The notes below the pieces were generated by a model that worked only from the letters and a program-made list of their open reading frames with translations, was not told the DNA's origin and did not search any database. A stretch of 34,463 bases of DNA from assembly GCA_017620255.1 (NCBI GenBank), contig JAFZQU010000048.1, forward strand, positions 1 through 34,463, in the 5' to 3' direction. Made by a program: the position numbers and the translations under genes. Of this stretch, positions 16,832 through 23,906 are shown piece by piece (position 1 is the first letter of the stretch; every line of letters starts with the position of its first letter). Source of the DNA: Lachnospiraceae bacterium (GTDB lineage: Bacteria > Bacillota > Clostridia > Lachnospirales > Lachnospiraceae).

Positions 16832-18538
16832 ATGAACAAGATCGGAATATACAACACAATCATAAGTCTGTTGAACGACCTGCAGGAGATGATCCTGCTG
16901 TTCCGCATGCAGAATTTTAACCGTGCGGACCGGATGTTCTCAAAGTGGACGGGAACATACGGCCAGGCCATCAGCGACCTGTTTGCAGGCAAGGAGGAGC
17001 TCAATGCGGCTACGGAAAACGGCCTGATTCTCATTGATGAGGGCGTGATCTTATCAGAACTGCAGGGACTCATGAATGCCATGGAGCAGAAGGATTATGT
17101 GCTGATGTCAGATCTGATGCAGTTACAGATCCTGCCGTTTTTGGAGGCCGTGCAGAATGAACTGCGTGAGCTGATCCTGCGCGAAGCGGAAGAGATGGCA
17201 GCCGGGGAAGAAGCGGATATGGATGCCCTGCTTAAGGTTGCAGGGGCCTCGTGTGAAGATAACGGCCGGACTTACAGCTTAGAGCCGACCTCTTCCGGCG
17301 AACTGACACTTTCGATAACGGATGAAAACGGGTCCTACTATATGCACAGCAATGTGTGTCCCACGGCGGAAGCGCAGCTGTTTGCAAAACAGTACTACGA
17401 TGACCACGCACCTGCCTATGCCGTGTGCGGGCTGGGGCTGGGCTATCATGTGCTTGCGCTTTGCAGGGAAACACACGGACTGGTGGATGTTACGGTCTAT
17501 GAGAGCGATCAGAACATCATCGACCTGGCAAGGCAGGTCCATGATTTTTCCTATTATGAAGAACGGAATCTGAAGATCGTTCACGATCCGACCCTGCTGT
17601 CCTTTGCCGGGGCGATCCTCTCGGACGCACAGCCTGAAAATGCCCTGCCGGTTCCCGTGATCCACTATCCGTCGATCCGGAATGTCGTAGATCCCGGGAT
17701 CAGAGACCGGCTGATGCAGCTCTTCGTGCAGGACAGTTCCATCCGCAACCAGCTCGGTGAGATGCTCGCCAACTTCCGTTATAATGCGGAGCATGCCACG
17801 GCATCCGTGGATGCGCTGGCAGATACATTTCGTGGCCGGGACGTGATCCTGGTCGCAGCGGGCCCTTCGCTCGATAGGAATGTTGAACTGCTAAGGCCTT
17901 ATGCGAAAACCGGGGGAAATGCTGCCGGCGGACCGCTGATCGTCTGCGTTGGAACGGCTTTCAGGAAACTGTTGGGTATGGGGATCCGTCCGGATTTTGT
18001 GGGATTTCTGGATGCCTCGGAGCGCATCCGTGCGCAGATCCGGGGAGTTGAGAACGAGACTATTCCGATCCTGCTTGGTTCTACGGCGACAAAATCGATC
18101 ACGCGCGGCTATGCGGGAGAAAAATACCTGATCTGTCAGCAGGGCTTTACAGAGGCAGAGACCTTTGCGAAAGAGCACGGCGGCAGGACTTATGAGACAG
18201 GCGGTTCTGTTGCGACGATCCTGTTTGACGTGGCAAAACAGCTTGGTGCAAAGCGGATCGTAACGGTCGGTCTGGACCTTGCGTACACCGGCATGCAGAT
18301 CCACGCGAAAGGGGCCGGGAACAGCCGGATCCTTGCGGACACACAGGGCCTTGTGGAAGTCGCGTCCCAAAACGGTGAGAAACTGTACACGACCGCTGCC
18401 ATGCAGATGTATATCCAGTGGTTTGAAAGATATATGAGCGCACATGCAGGGGAAGGCACGGAATTTATCGATGCGACCGAGGGCGGTGCAAAGATCCAAG
18501 GCATGCGGATCGCGAAACTGAACGAAATATTATGCTGA
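16832..18538 (+). CDS. maf: Maf-type flagellin glycosyltransferase (DUF115 / MptE-like), copy 2
   Basis: 568 residues, shorter than copy 1 and strongly diverged from it. The first ~130 residues are helical and acidic. A Rossmann-like part follows with YAVCGLGLGYHVLAL and VTVYESDQNIIDLA. The DUF115 core has DVILVAAGPSLDRNVELL, PLIVCVGTAFRKLLGMGIRPDFVGFLDA, TYETGGSVATILFDVAKQLG and IVTVGLDLAYTGMQIHAKGAGN. These are the same motif series as in copy 1. Two Maf proteins in one cluster suggest either two flagellins, two sugar types, or a priming and an elongating role. The start codon sits 20 nt after the preceding gene with GGAAGAG upstream. Its last 7 nt overlap the next gene, implying translational coupling. 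Confidence 0.88.
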   Translation: MNKIGIYNTIISLLNDLQEMILLFRMQNFNRADRMFSKWTGTYGQAISDLFAGKEELNAATENGLILIDEGVILSELQGLMNAMEQKDYVLMSDLMQLQILPFLEAVQNELRELILREAEEMAAGEEADMDALLKVAGASCEDNGRTYSLEPTSSGELTLSITDENGSYYMHSNVCPTAEAQLFAKQYYDDHAPAYAVCGLGLGYHVLALCRETHGLVDVTVYESDQNIIDLARQVHDFSYYEERNLKIVHDPTLLSFAGAILSDAQPENALPVPVIHYPSIRNVVDPGIRDRLMQLFVQDSSIRNQLGEMLANFRYNAEHATASVDALADTFRGRDVILVAAGPSLDRNVELLRPYAKTGGNAAGGPLIVCVGTAFRKLLGMGIRPDFVGFLDASERIRAQIRGVENETIPILLGSTATKSITRGYAGEKYLICQQGFTEAETFAKEHGGRTYETGGSVATILFDVAKQLGAKRIVTVGLDLAYTGMQIHAKGAGNSRILADTQGLVEVASQNGEKLYTTAAMQMYIQWFERYMSAHAGEGTEFIDATEGGAKIQGMRIAKLNEILC

Positions 18539-19116
18539 AGAAAACCTATACGAAGATCATAGATCTGTTCCGTAAAAATCACGGCTACATGAGTTTTGAG
18601 CAGCTTCGGGAAAACGATGTGACCGTCCTGCAGATGCGGGAACTCGAGGAGGAAGGCATCCTGCACAGGTTTACCAGAGGCTGGTACTGGTGCAGCGCCT
18701 GCGGTCTGGAAAAGCCGGCGGACTACAAATATATAGAGATAGCGAAGATGAACCCGGATGCCGTGATCTGTCTGGATTCCGCGTGTTTCCTGAATAAACT
18801 TTCGGTCAGGGAGCCGGAGGTCGTGCAGGTTGCGACGGCAAGGGGCGACCGCCGGAAGATGGAGATCGATTTTCCGATCCGACGCTATTTTCTGACACAT
18901 CTGGATATCGGCAAACATATCCAGGTGAAGAAAACGGAATTCGGCAGTTACCGCTATTTCTCCATGGAACGGGCCCTGCATGACTGCATGCACGCCCTGC
19001 ACAAGGTGAGTGCTCACAATACGGAAGCCATCCGTCTGGAATATGCAAAACACAAAGAGCGCGTTGATAAATACGAGCTGTTTTTCCGGAAATATAAAAG
19101 GAGCGTACAAACATGA
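18532..19116 (+). CDS. AbiEi-like winged-helix protein without a partner toxin
   Basis: 194 residues. The N-terminus is a winged-helix unit of the AbiEi antitoxin/regulator type: a helix, then GYMSFEQLRENDVTVLQMRELEEEG and ILHRFTRGWYW. This is the familiar 'recognise element, then L-x-R-x-x-R-G-x-Y' pattern. The rest follows the AbiEi C-terminal layout, with AVICLDSACFLNKLSVREPEVVQVATARG, an RRYFLTHLDIG stretch, and YFSMERALHDCMHAL. In type IV toxin-antitoxin loci AbiEi sits beside the nucleotidyltransferase toxin AbiEii. No such gene is adjacent here. Instead the gene overlaps maf (7 nt) and the CMP-nonulosonate synthetase gene (ATGA) on either side. It therefore looks like a domesticated regulator or accessory factor of the glycan operon. 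Family by pattern recognition; function inferred. Confidence 0.72.
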   Translation: MLKKTYTKIIDLFRKNHGYMSFEQLRENDVTVLQMRELEEEGILHRFTRGWYWCSACGLEKPADYKYIEIAKMNPDAVICLDSACFLNKLSVREPEVVQVATARGDRRKMEIDFPIRRYFLTHLDIGKHIQVKKTEFGSYRYFSMERALHDCMHALHKVSAHNTEAIRLEYAKHKERVDKYELFFRKYKRSVQT

Positions 19117-20183
19117 AAAATCCATCCATCCTGGCCATCATTCCTGCCAGAAGCGGTTCTAAAAGTGTCATTGACAAAAACATCCGAGAGATCGACGGCA
19201 AGCCGATGCTGGCTTATTCCATCGCACATGCCAAAGAGTCTGAACATATAGGACGGGTGATCCTCAGCACGGATTCCGAAAAATACGCACAGATCGGGCG
19301 CGACTACGGCGCGGAAGTACCCTTCTTAAGACCTGCGGAATATGCGACCGACACGGCGCTGGATTTTGACGTATTCTATCATGCCTTAAGCTGGCTGAAG
19401 GAACAGGAAGGGTATGTGCCGGAACTGGTCGTGCAGCTTCGTCCGACCTATCCGGTAAGGAATGTGGAAGATATCGACAATATGATCGAACAGATGCTTG
19501 CCGATCCTTCGATCGATTCCATGCGCTGCATCGCCCCTGCCGGGGAAGTGGCGCATAAAATGTGGCTGCTTGGAAAGGATGCAGACTCCGATCTGTCTGA
19601 TGCGGCTGCAGGCTTTACGCCGGAACCCTGCAAGGCGCTTCCGATCCGTCCGCTACTCAACGATATCCCGGAAGCCTATAATATGCCGCGTCAGCAGTTG
19701 CCGAGGGTCTACTATCAGAATGCATGCATAGATGTGATCCGCTCGCGCGTGATCCTGGAAGAGCATTCCATGTCCGGGAAAAACATAGCCGGCTATGTAA
19801 TGCGCGAGAATTACGATATCGATACGGAAGAAGAGTTTGCAAGAGCAAAGGAACGTCTTTCGATCATGAACGGCGGGAAACGCTTTGTATTTGATATCGA
19901 CGGTGTGATCGCCGGCTTCAGAAAGGGACTGGATTATGACAGTGCGCCGCCGAACACACCGATGATCGAAGTCATCAACAAGCTGTATGATATGGGCAAC
20001 GAGATCATCCTGCATACGGCAAGGGGCTATGTGACCGGGATCGACTGGAGCGAAGTGACGAAAAAGCAGATGCAGGACTGGGGCGTCAAATACCACGAAC
20101 TGCATTTCGGCAAACCGAACGCGGATTATTATGTGGATGATAAGTCGCTGGATATGAAGCGGCTTTTGGACTATTTCTCATAA
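19113..20183 (+). CDS. neuA-like: CMP-nonulosonate synthetase (NeuA family) fused to an EcbF/BcbF-like HAD phosphatase
   Basis: 356 residues. Residues 1-245 form a NeuA/KdsB-type cytidylyltransferase: AIIPARSGSKSVIDKNIREIDGKPMLAYSI, VILSTDSEKYAQI, FLRPAEYATD, VVQLRPTYPVRN and YDIDTEEEFARA. It would activate the nonulosonic acid made by the NeuB-like enzyme as the CMP donor used by Maf or other transferases. Residues 255-356 are a HAD phosphatase: FVFDIDGVIAG with D261 and D263, IILHTARGYVTG, and FGKPNADYYVDDKSLDM. The layout closely follows capsule phosphatases of the EcbF/BcbF type. A phosphatase fused to the synthetase would suit a pathway through a 9-phosphorylated acid, as in KDN synthesis. 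The start overlaps the AbiEi-like gene by ATGA and has AAAAGGAG. Confidence 0.86.
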   Translation: MKNPSILAIIPARSGSKSVIDKNIREIDGKPMLAYSIAHAKESEHIGRVILSTDSEKYAQIGRDYGAEVPFLRPAEYATDTALDFDVFYHALSWLKEQEGYVPELVVQLRPTYPVRNVEDIDNMIEQMLADPSIDSMRCIAPAGEVAHKMWLLGKDADSDLSDAAAGFTPEPCKALPIRPLLNDIPEAYNMPRQQLPRVYYQNACIDVIRSRVILEEHSMSGKNIAGYVMRENYDIDTEEEFARAKERLSIMNGGKRFVFDIDGVIAGFRKGLDYDSAPPNTPMIEVINKLYDMGNEIILHTARGYVTGIDWSEVTKKQMQDWGVKYHELHFGKPNADYYVDDKSLDMKRLLDYFS

Positions 20184-20197
20184 AGGGGAAACGTAAT

Positions 20198-21295
20198 ATG
20201 GCACAATTCGATTATCTGATCGTCGGAGCCGGCCTGTTCGGGGCTGTCTTTGCGCAGGAAATGCATAAAGCGGGAAAAAGCTGTCTTGTGGTCGACAAAC
20301 GGGGCCATATCGGCGGAAATGTCTATACGGAAGAAGTGGAAGGCATTCAGGTGCACCGATACGGCGCACATATTTTCCATACGAGCGACCGGGAAGTATG
20401 GGACTATGTGAATTCATTTGTACCCTTTAACAGATATACGAATTCCCCGGTTGCCAGATATGGGGACGAGCTCTATAACCTGCCGTTCAACATGAACACG
20501 TTTTATGCGCTCTGGGGCGTGAAGACACCTGCGGAGGCAAAGGCAAAGATAGAGGCGCAGAAAGCGGAGGGCTCATCCGAGCCTGCAAATCTCGAAGAGC
20601 AGGCGATCGCGCTCGTTGGCAGGGACATTTATGAGAAACTGGTGAAGGGCTATACAGAGAAACAGTGGGGCAGGAAGGCGACGGAACTGCCGCCGTTCAT
20701 CATCAAGCGCCTGCCGGTACGGTTTACGTTTGATAACAACTATTTCAATGATGATTTTCAGGGCATACCGGTTGACGGCTATACGGCTATGATCGAAAAG
20801 ATGCTGGCAGGAGCGGAAGTCCGTTTGAACACGGACTATCTGAAGGAGCGCGAGGCGCTGAATGGCCTGGCAGACCGCATCGTATACACGGGCATGATCG
20901 ATGCGTTCTATGATTACTGCTACGGGCCGTTGGAATACCGTTCCCTGCGCTTTGAAACGGAAACGCTTGATATGCCCAACTACCAGGGCAATGCGGTCGT
21001 CAATTATACGGAATATGAGATTCCCTATACGCGGATCATCGAGCATAAGCATTTTGCCTTCGGGACACAGGAGAAAACGGTCATCACAAGAGAATACCCG
21101 GCCACCTGGCAGCAGGGGGATGAACCGTACTATCCGATGAATGATGAGAAGAACACCGCATTGTATGAGAAGTACCGCGCATTGGCAGACAGGGAAAAGA
21201 ACGTGATCTTTGGCGGACGCCTTGGCGCATACAGATACTACGACATGCACCAGGTGATCCGTCTGGCACTCGATCAGGCACGCGCGGAAATGTAG
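20198..21295 (+). CDS. glf: UDP-galactopyranose mutase
   Basis: 365 residues, the usual length. The FAD/NAD(H)-dependent flavoenzyme interconverts UDP-galactopyranose and UDP-galactofuranose, supplying Galf to surface glycans. The N-terminal dinucleotide-binding motif YLIVGAGLFGAVFAQE, the VVDKRGHIGGNVYTE and IQVHRYGAHIFHTSDREVWDYV segments, FNRYTNSPVARY with LYNLPFNMNTF, the YTEKQWGRKATELPPFIIKRLPVRFTFDNNYFNDDFQGIPVDGY block, and the C-terminal GGRLGAYRYYDMHQVIRLAL are all hallmark Glf sequences. It lies 14 nt after the synthetase gene with AAAGGGGAA and closes the operon. Its presence suggests galactofuranose in the flagellar or another surface glycan. No dedicated galactofuranosyltransferase was identified. 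Confidence 0.97.
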   Translation: MAQFDYLIVGAGLFGAVFAQEMHKAGKSCLVVDKRGHIGGNVYTEEVEGIQVHRYGAHIFHTSDREVWDYVNSFVPFNRYTNSPVARYGDELYNLPFNMNTFYALWGVKTPAEAKAKIEAQKAEGSSEPANLEEQAIALVGRDIYEKLVKGYTEKQWGRKATELPPFIIKRLPVRFTFDNNYFNDDFQGIPVDGYTAMIEKMLAGAEVRLNTDYLKEREALNGLADRIVYTGMIDAFYDYCYGPLEYRSLRFETETLDMPNYQGNAVVNYTEYEIPYTRIIEHKHFAFGTQEKTVITREYPATWQQGDEPYYPMNDEKNTALYEKYRALADREKNVIFGGRLGAYRYYDMHQVIRLALDQARAEM

Positions 21296-21353
21296 TTTCA
21301 CCCCGCTGTGCGGCCCGGCTGCGGGATCCATTAGGGAGTTTATTGTATTTTCG

Positions 21354-21698
21354 CCCCGGTAGCGTGAAATGTTGCAACAGGGTGAATGAAGTAAAGCGGC
21401 GAAAGAGAGATTTTCACCCTGGGAGCGAAAAAGTAAGCCGCAGGGTGAAAAAGAAGGAGAGAGATTTCACCCTGAGAGGGCAAAAATGCACCTCAGGGTG
21501 CATGAGATAAAGTAATGAAAGAGAGATTTTCACCCCGGTAGCGTGAAATGTTGCAACAGGGTGAATGAAGTAAAGCGGCGAAAGAGAGATTTTCACCCTG
21601 AGAGCGAAAAAGTATGCCACAGGGTGAAAAAGAAGGAAACGGATTTCACCCTGAGAAGGCAAAAATGCACCTTAGGGTGCATTTTTGAAGAATTCTCA
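21354..21698 (+). repeat. Two tandem copies of a 179-bp palindrome-rich element
   Basis: Copy A (21354-21532) and copy B (21533 to about 21698, truncated) are in register with an exact 179-bp period and only scattered substitutions. CACCCTG and CAGGGTG half-sites alternate. CAGGGTG occurs at 21378, 21441 and 21494, and again at 21557 and 21620; CACCCTG at 21415 and 21468, and again at 21594 and 21647. They form perfect 11-bp stems (for example 21411-21421 with 21441-21451). A related TTTCACCCC sits at 21297, just after glf. The short reading frames here are low-complexity and lack ribosome sites, so this is noncoding. It lies between convergent glf and the FliD-like gene. It resembles a REP-like or hairpin-array element; family unknown. 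Confidence 0.85.
21661..21686 (+). terminator. Intrinsic terminator at the end of the repeat array (glf operon end)
   Basis: An 11-bp perfect stem AAAAATGCACC (21661-21671) / GGTGCATTTTT (21676-21686) closes a TTAG loop and ends in T5. The same hairpin in copy A (about 21484-21504) lacks the T-run, so only the last unit looks terminator-competent on the plus strand. It lies about 365 nt after glf. Confidence 0.72.
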
Positions 21699-21755
21699 AG
21701 GAGTGAATGTATCCTAAAGATGGCGGGGGCCGATTTGGGATACAAAACATGAAAA

Positions 21756-21786
21756 TTCGAGCCACATCCTGTTGATGTGGCTCGAA
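21756..21786 (-). terminator. Terminator of the FliD-like gene (distal hairpin)
   Basis: A perfect 13-bp stem (21756-21768 / 21774-21786) with a 5-nt loop is followed, reading on the minus strand, by TTTTC. It lies downstream of the reverse-strand FliD-like stop at 21830 and after a second hairpin at 21802-21825. Confidence 0.8.
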
Positions 21787-21801
21787 TGGTGCTTCGTTAC
21801 C

Positions 21802-21825
21802 ATCGCACATCTGTCGATGTGCGAT
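21802..21825 (-). terminator. Proximal hairpin after the FliD-like gene
   Basis: A perfect 10-bp stem ATCGCACATC / GATGTGCGAT (21802-21811 / 21816-21825) with a 4-nt loop sits 5 nt beyond the FliD-like stop codon. It has no T-run on the minus strand, so it may protect the mRNA 3' end or act with the next hairpin. The two hairpins share a CACATC/GATGTG core, and a small ATGGT/ACCAT stem lies between them. Confidence 0.6.
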
Positions 21826-21829
21826 AAAT

Positions 21830-23131
21830 TTAACAATAACTGCTGAACATCATGCCGCTGTAGTTACTCGTGACATAGGGCGTTGCGAAGTTCCTGCCCG
21901 GATTCTTGTAGGCGACCACCGTCTTTTCGGTGTATGCCATCGGGTTCAGCGAGATCTGATTGGTCTTATTCAGCACGTTTCGTGCGAAATTCTGCATGCT
22001 CGCAAATCTTGCGGCGGCGTCTTCTTCCTGAGCGGTCTGTTGCAACAGGTTCTTATCAAGAGTCATCCGGCCGTCTTCGGCGATGTTGACACCGATGGAT
22101 TCCAACTCATTTTCGTAGAGAGTGGAAATGCTGTTCATTTCGCCGAGCAGCTTATTGGTCTGCGGCTGCTTGTCCAGATACGCAGCTGCTTTATTAAGGA
22201 AGGAATTGTATCCCTCGATCAGGTGGGAAACATTTTCCGTCAGGGATTCCACATCCGTCTTTAGGCCGATACTTGTTTTCTCGCCTTCCTTGCTGACACC
22301 GTTCAGGTGCAGTTCGTAAGTCTTTTCGATCGTGAACTGGTTTGCGTAGGTCGAACGTTCCTCGCCGTTTAACAGGAAGATCGAATTGCTGTTTGCCTGT
22401 GTCGTCTGGTCCAGTCCGAAGTAGGAAACGGCACCGGCTGCCTTACTGGTCTTGTCATCGGATACGATAAAGAGCGGCTTGCCCTCTACAGAGGCGCCGG
22501 TCTCCACGCTTTCCAGTTTCAGTGCGATCCGTCCCGCGTTATCTTCGATCACGGAAGCGGTCAGGCCGATGTTGGATTTGTTGACAAGTCTTGTCAGCTT
22601 TTCTTCTATAGAACGGTTCGTATCGTTCTCGTTGATGTTGAACTGGAATTCGTAGTCCAGATCACGGGAACGGATATCAAACGAATAGGTATCGGGTTTC
22701 AGGCTCATCTCGTCAGGAGAGAGGAATTTACCGGTGTTCTCCTGTGCGGTTGCCAGCTGCTTTACCTCAATATCAAAGGAAGGTGCCTGATCCTCTTCCC
22801 CGGCGCTTCCGATATAGGTAGCTGTTGCGATATCGGGATTGCTCGATGAAACGGATTTCTTGGAAAGAAGTTCATCACCACCGGCAGAAAGAGAGGAGAT
22901 GACATTCTTCAGCTCCCGGCTTCCCTCTTTAATGCCCACAGCAAATTCTTTTGCTTCATCGCTGGTATCAAGCAAAAACAGAGGGGACTCTTTATTCATT
23001 TTCACAATGGAATTATAGACGCCGCGCAGTTCGCTCTTCTTATGCGTGTCGTAACGGGAATTGGTCCCGTTCGGCGCGTACGTCGTCATGAAATGGTTAT
23101 ATACGGTATTCAGAGCAGTGATATCTGCCAT
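21830..23131 (-). CDS. fliD-like: FliD-like flagellar hook-associated/cap protein with divergent N-terminus
   Basis: 433 residues on the minus strand; AAAGGAGGGG lies just before the ATG. FliD caps the flagellar filament and promotes flagellin folding. The body matches: an N-terminal domain part with VSSSNPDIATATYIGSAG then FDIEVKQLATAQENTGKF, and a C-terminal domain with LTENVSHLIEGYNSFLNKAAAYL, LESIGVNIAEDGRMTLDKNLL and a long polar tail. The first ~90 residues do not read like the canonical FliD start (glycine/serine-rich G-L-A-S-G-x-D segment). They are a charged helical unit starting MADITALNTVYNHFMTTYAP. The protein ends in Cys, which is unusual for flagellar axial proteins. It may be a second, specialised cap or a secreted chaperone for the glycosylated filament. 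It has its own promoter and terminators and is convergent with glf. Confidence 0.75.
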   Translation of the reverse strand: MADITALNTVYNHFMTTYAPNGTNSRYDTHKKSELRGVYNSIVKMNKESPLFLLDTSDEAKEFAVGIKEGSRELKNVISSLSAGGDELLSKKSVSSSNPDIATATYIGSAGEEDQAPSFDIEVKQLATAQENTGKFLSPDEMSLKPDTYSFDIRSRDLDYEFQFNINENDTNRSIEEKLTRLVNKSNIGLTASVIEDNAGRIALKLESVETGASVEGKPLFIVSDDKTSKAAGAVSYFGLDQTTQANSNSIFLLNGEERSTYANQFTIEKTYELHLNGVSKEGEKTSIGLKTDVESLTENVSHLIEGYNSFLNKAAAYLDKQPQTNKLLGEMNSISTLYENELESIGVNIAEDGRMTLDKNLLQQTAQEEDAAARFASMQNFARNVLNKTNQISLNPMAYTEKTVVAYKNPGRNFATPYVTSNYSGMMFSSYC

Positions 23132-23250
23132 TGTCAGCCCCTCCTTTCTTCCTTGATAGGTCGCTAGCGAAATCAGTTTCGCTCACGGGAAAATCATTCA
23201 TCTCCTTTGCCGTTTCCCGAACGCGTGGGCATAATAAATCTATTTTTATG
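23132..23250 (-). other. 5' leader of the FliD-like mRNA with hairpins
   Basis: About 115 nt separate the predicted promoter from the ATG. It contains a perfect 7-bp hairpin AGCGAAA/TTTCGCT with a 4-nt loop (23166-23183) and a possible outer CGGGAAA/TTTCCCG stem. GGA-containing stretches lie near the ribosome site (CAAGGAAG, AAAGGAGG). This could allow post-transcriptional control of a CsrA/FliW type. That is speculative. Confidence 0.4.
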
Positions 23251-23278
23251 TCTATATCCTACTACTTCTAAATGTAAA
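23251..23278 (-). promoter_or_regulatory. SigA-type promoter of the FliD-like gene
   Basis: Read on the minus strand: TTTACA (23278-23273), a 16-nt spacer and TATAGA (23256-23251). The region upstream on the minus strand (23279-23330) is A/T-tract-rich. No SigD-type GCCGATAA element was found, which is notable for a flagellar gene. Confidence 0.55.
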
Positions 23279-23473
23279 TTGCAAGCGTTTTCAAGAAAAA
23301 AATGCGATTTTTTTCAGATTTTTTCGGGAAATTTGTGGATAAATGATCCGGGCACCCCATATCTTGTATCCGTATCAGAAAACATTTCCGGGATCACACA
23401 AATAGTATATAGTATAGAAGAATCTCGTCTGCCGGCCCGTGTCTTTTCCATATGTAAAAATCACACAAAGCGG

Positions 23474-23502
23474 TTGACGGAAGGCACTTCATATGCTATA
23501 GT
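23474..23502 (+). promoter_or_regulatory. Consensus SigA promoter of rpmG-secE-nusG
   Basis: TTGACG (23474-23479), an exact 17-nt spacer and TATAGT (23497-23502) form a near-consensus promoter about 180 nt before the rpmG start. The rest of 23279-23473 shows nothing beyond A/T tracts that could act as UP elements for this or the divergent promoter. Confidence 0.85.
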
Positions 23503-23634
23503 TGTCAAGCGAGGTGGATTTTGAGGCCTTATTTTTTTGCGCGTTAGGCAAGATGAGATATGCCGTAAAGAACAGGGCATACGATCGGCAGGAAGCGCGC
23601 CATCCCTTGGATTTCACGTCGGATCTAAAGGGTT

Positions 23635-23653
23635 TGCACCGGTTGGCGGTGCA
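23635..23653 (+). other. Hairpin in the rpmG leader
   Basis: A perfect 7-bp stem TGCACCG (23635-23641) / CGGTGCA (23647-23653) with a 5-nt loop lies 17 nt before the GGAGGTGG ribosome site in a ~175-nt leader. An earlier TATGCC/GGGCATA pairing (about 23560-23583) is also possible. There is no T-run, so a terminator is unlikely. A role in ribosomal protein autoregulation is possible but unproven. Confidence 0.4.
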
Positions 23654-23681
23654 GTACAAATATTTCAGACGGAGGTGGAAA

Positions 23682-23831
23682 ATGCGTACAAGAATCACAT
23701 TAGCATGCACTGAGTGCAAAAACCGCAACTATGACACAAAGAAGGACAAAAAACTGCATCCTGACAGGATGGAGACCAAGAAGTATTGCAGATTCTGCAG
23801 AAAGCACACATTACATAAGGAAACGAAGTAA
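23682..23831 (+). CDS. rpmG: 50S ribosomal protein L33 (zinc-ribbon form)
   Basis: 49 residues, typical for L33. The open frame extends upstream to 23502, but the ATG at 23682 has GGAGGTGG 4 nt before it and starts the family sequence [24 protein letters not shown]. Two CxxC pairs (CTEC and CRFC) bind zinc, so this is the Zn-dependent type. It sits at the head of the conserved rpmG-secE-nusG order and is a structural part of the large ribosomal subunit. Confidence 0.97.
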   Translation: MRTRITLACTECKNRNYDTKKDKKLHPDRMETKKYCRFCRKHTLHKETK

Positions 23832-23906
23832 TCGTTGTGCCGGGTCGTATAAGAAGATCCGAGTTGCAGTAGCCAATGTTTGACATGCGGTAATGGAGGT
23901 CCGATC

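Noticed and set aside
16820-19116. A type IV toxin-antitoxin locus around the AbiEi-like gene
   Set aside because: Neither neighbour is an AbiEii-type nucleotidyltransferase; one is Maf and the other a NeuA-type cytidylyltransferase.
21414-21752. Open frames on both strands inside the 179-bp repeat array
   Set aside because: They come from the repeated palindromes, have no ribosome sites, and their repeating amino acid pattern follows the DNA repeat.
23132-23201. A small upstream reading frame in the FliD-like leader starting at 23201 on the minus strand
   Set aside because: The AAAGGAG stretch abuts the ATG with no spacing, the alternative ATG gives only four codons, and the predicted peptide has no recognisable features.
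23821-23906. Possible tRNA-Trp between rpmG and secE, as in many Firmicutes
   Set aside because: No acceptor stem, T-loop GTTC-A pattern or CCA anticodon arm could be found; the interval is only 75 nt.
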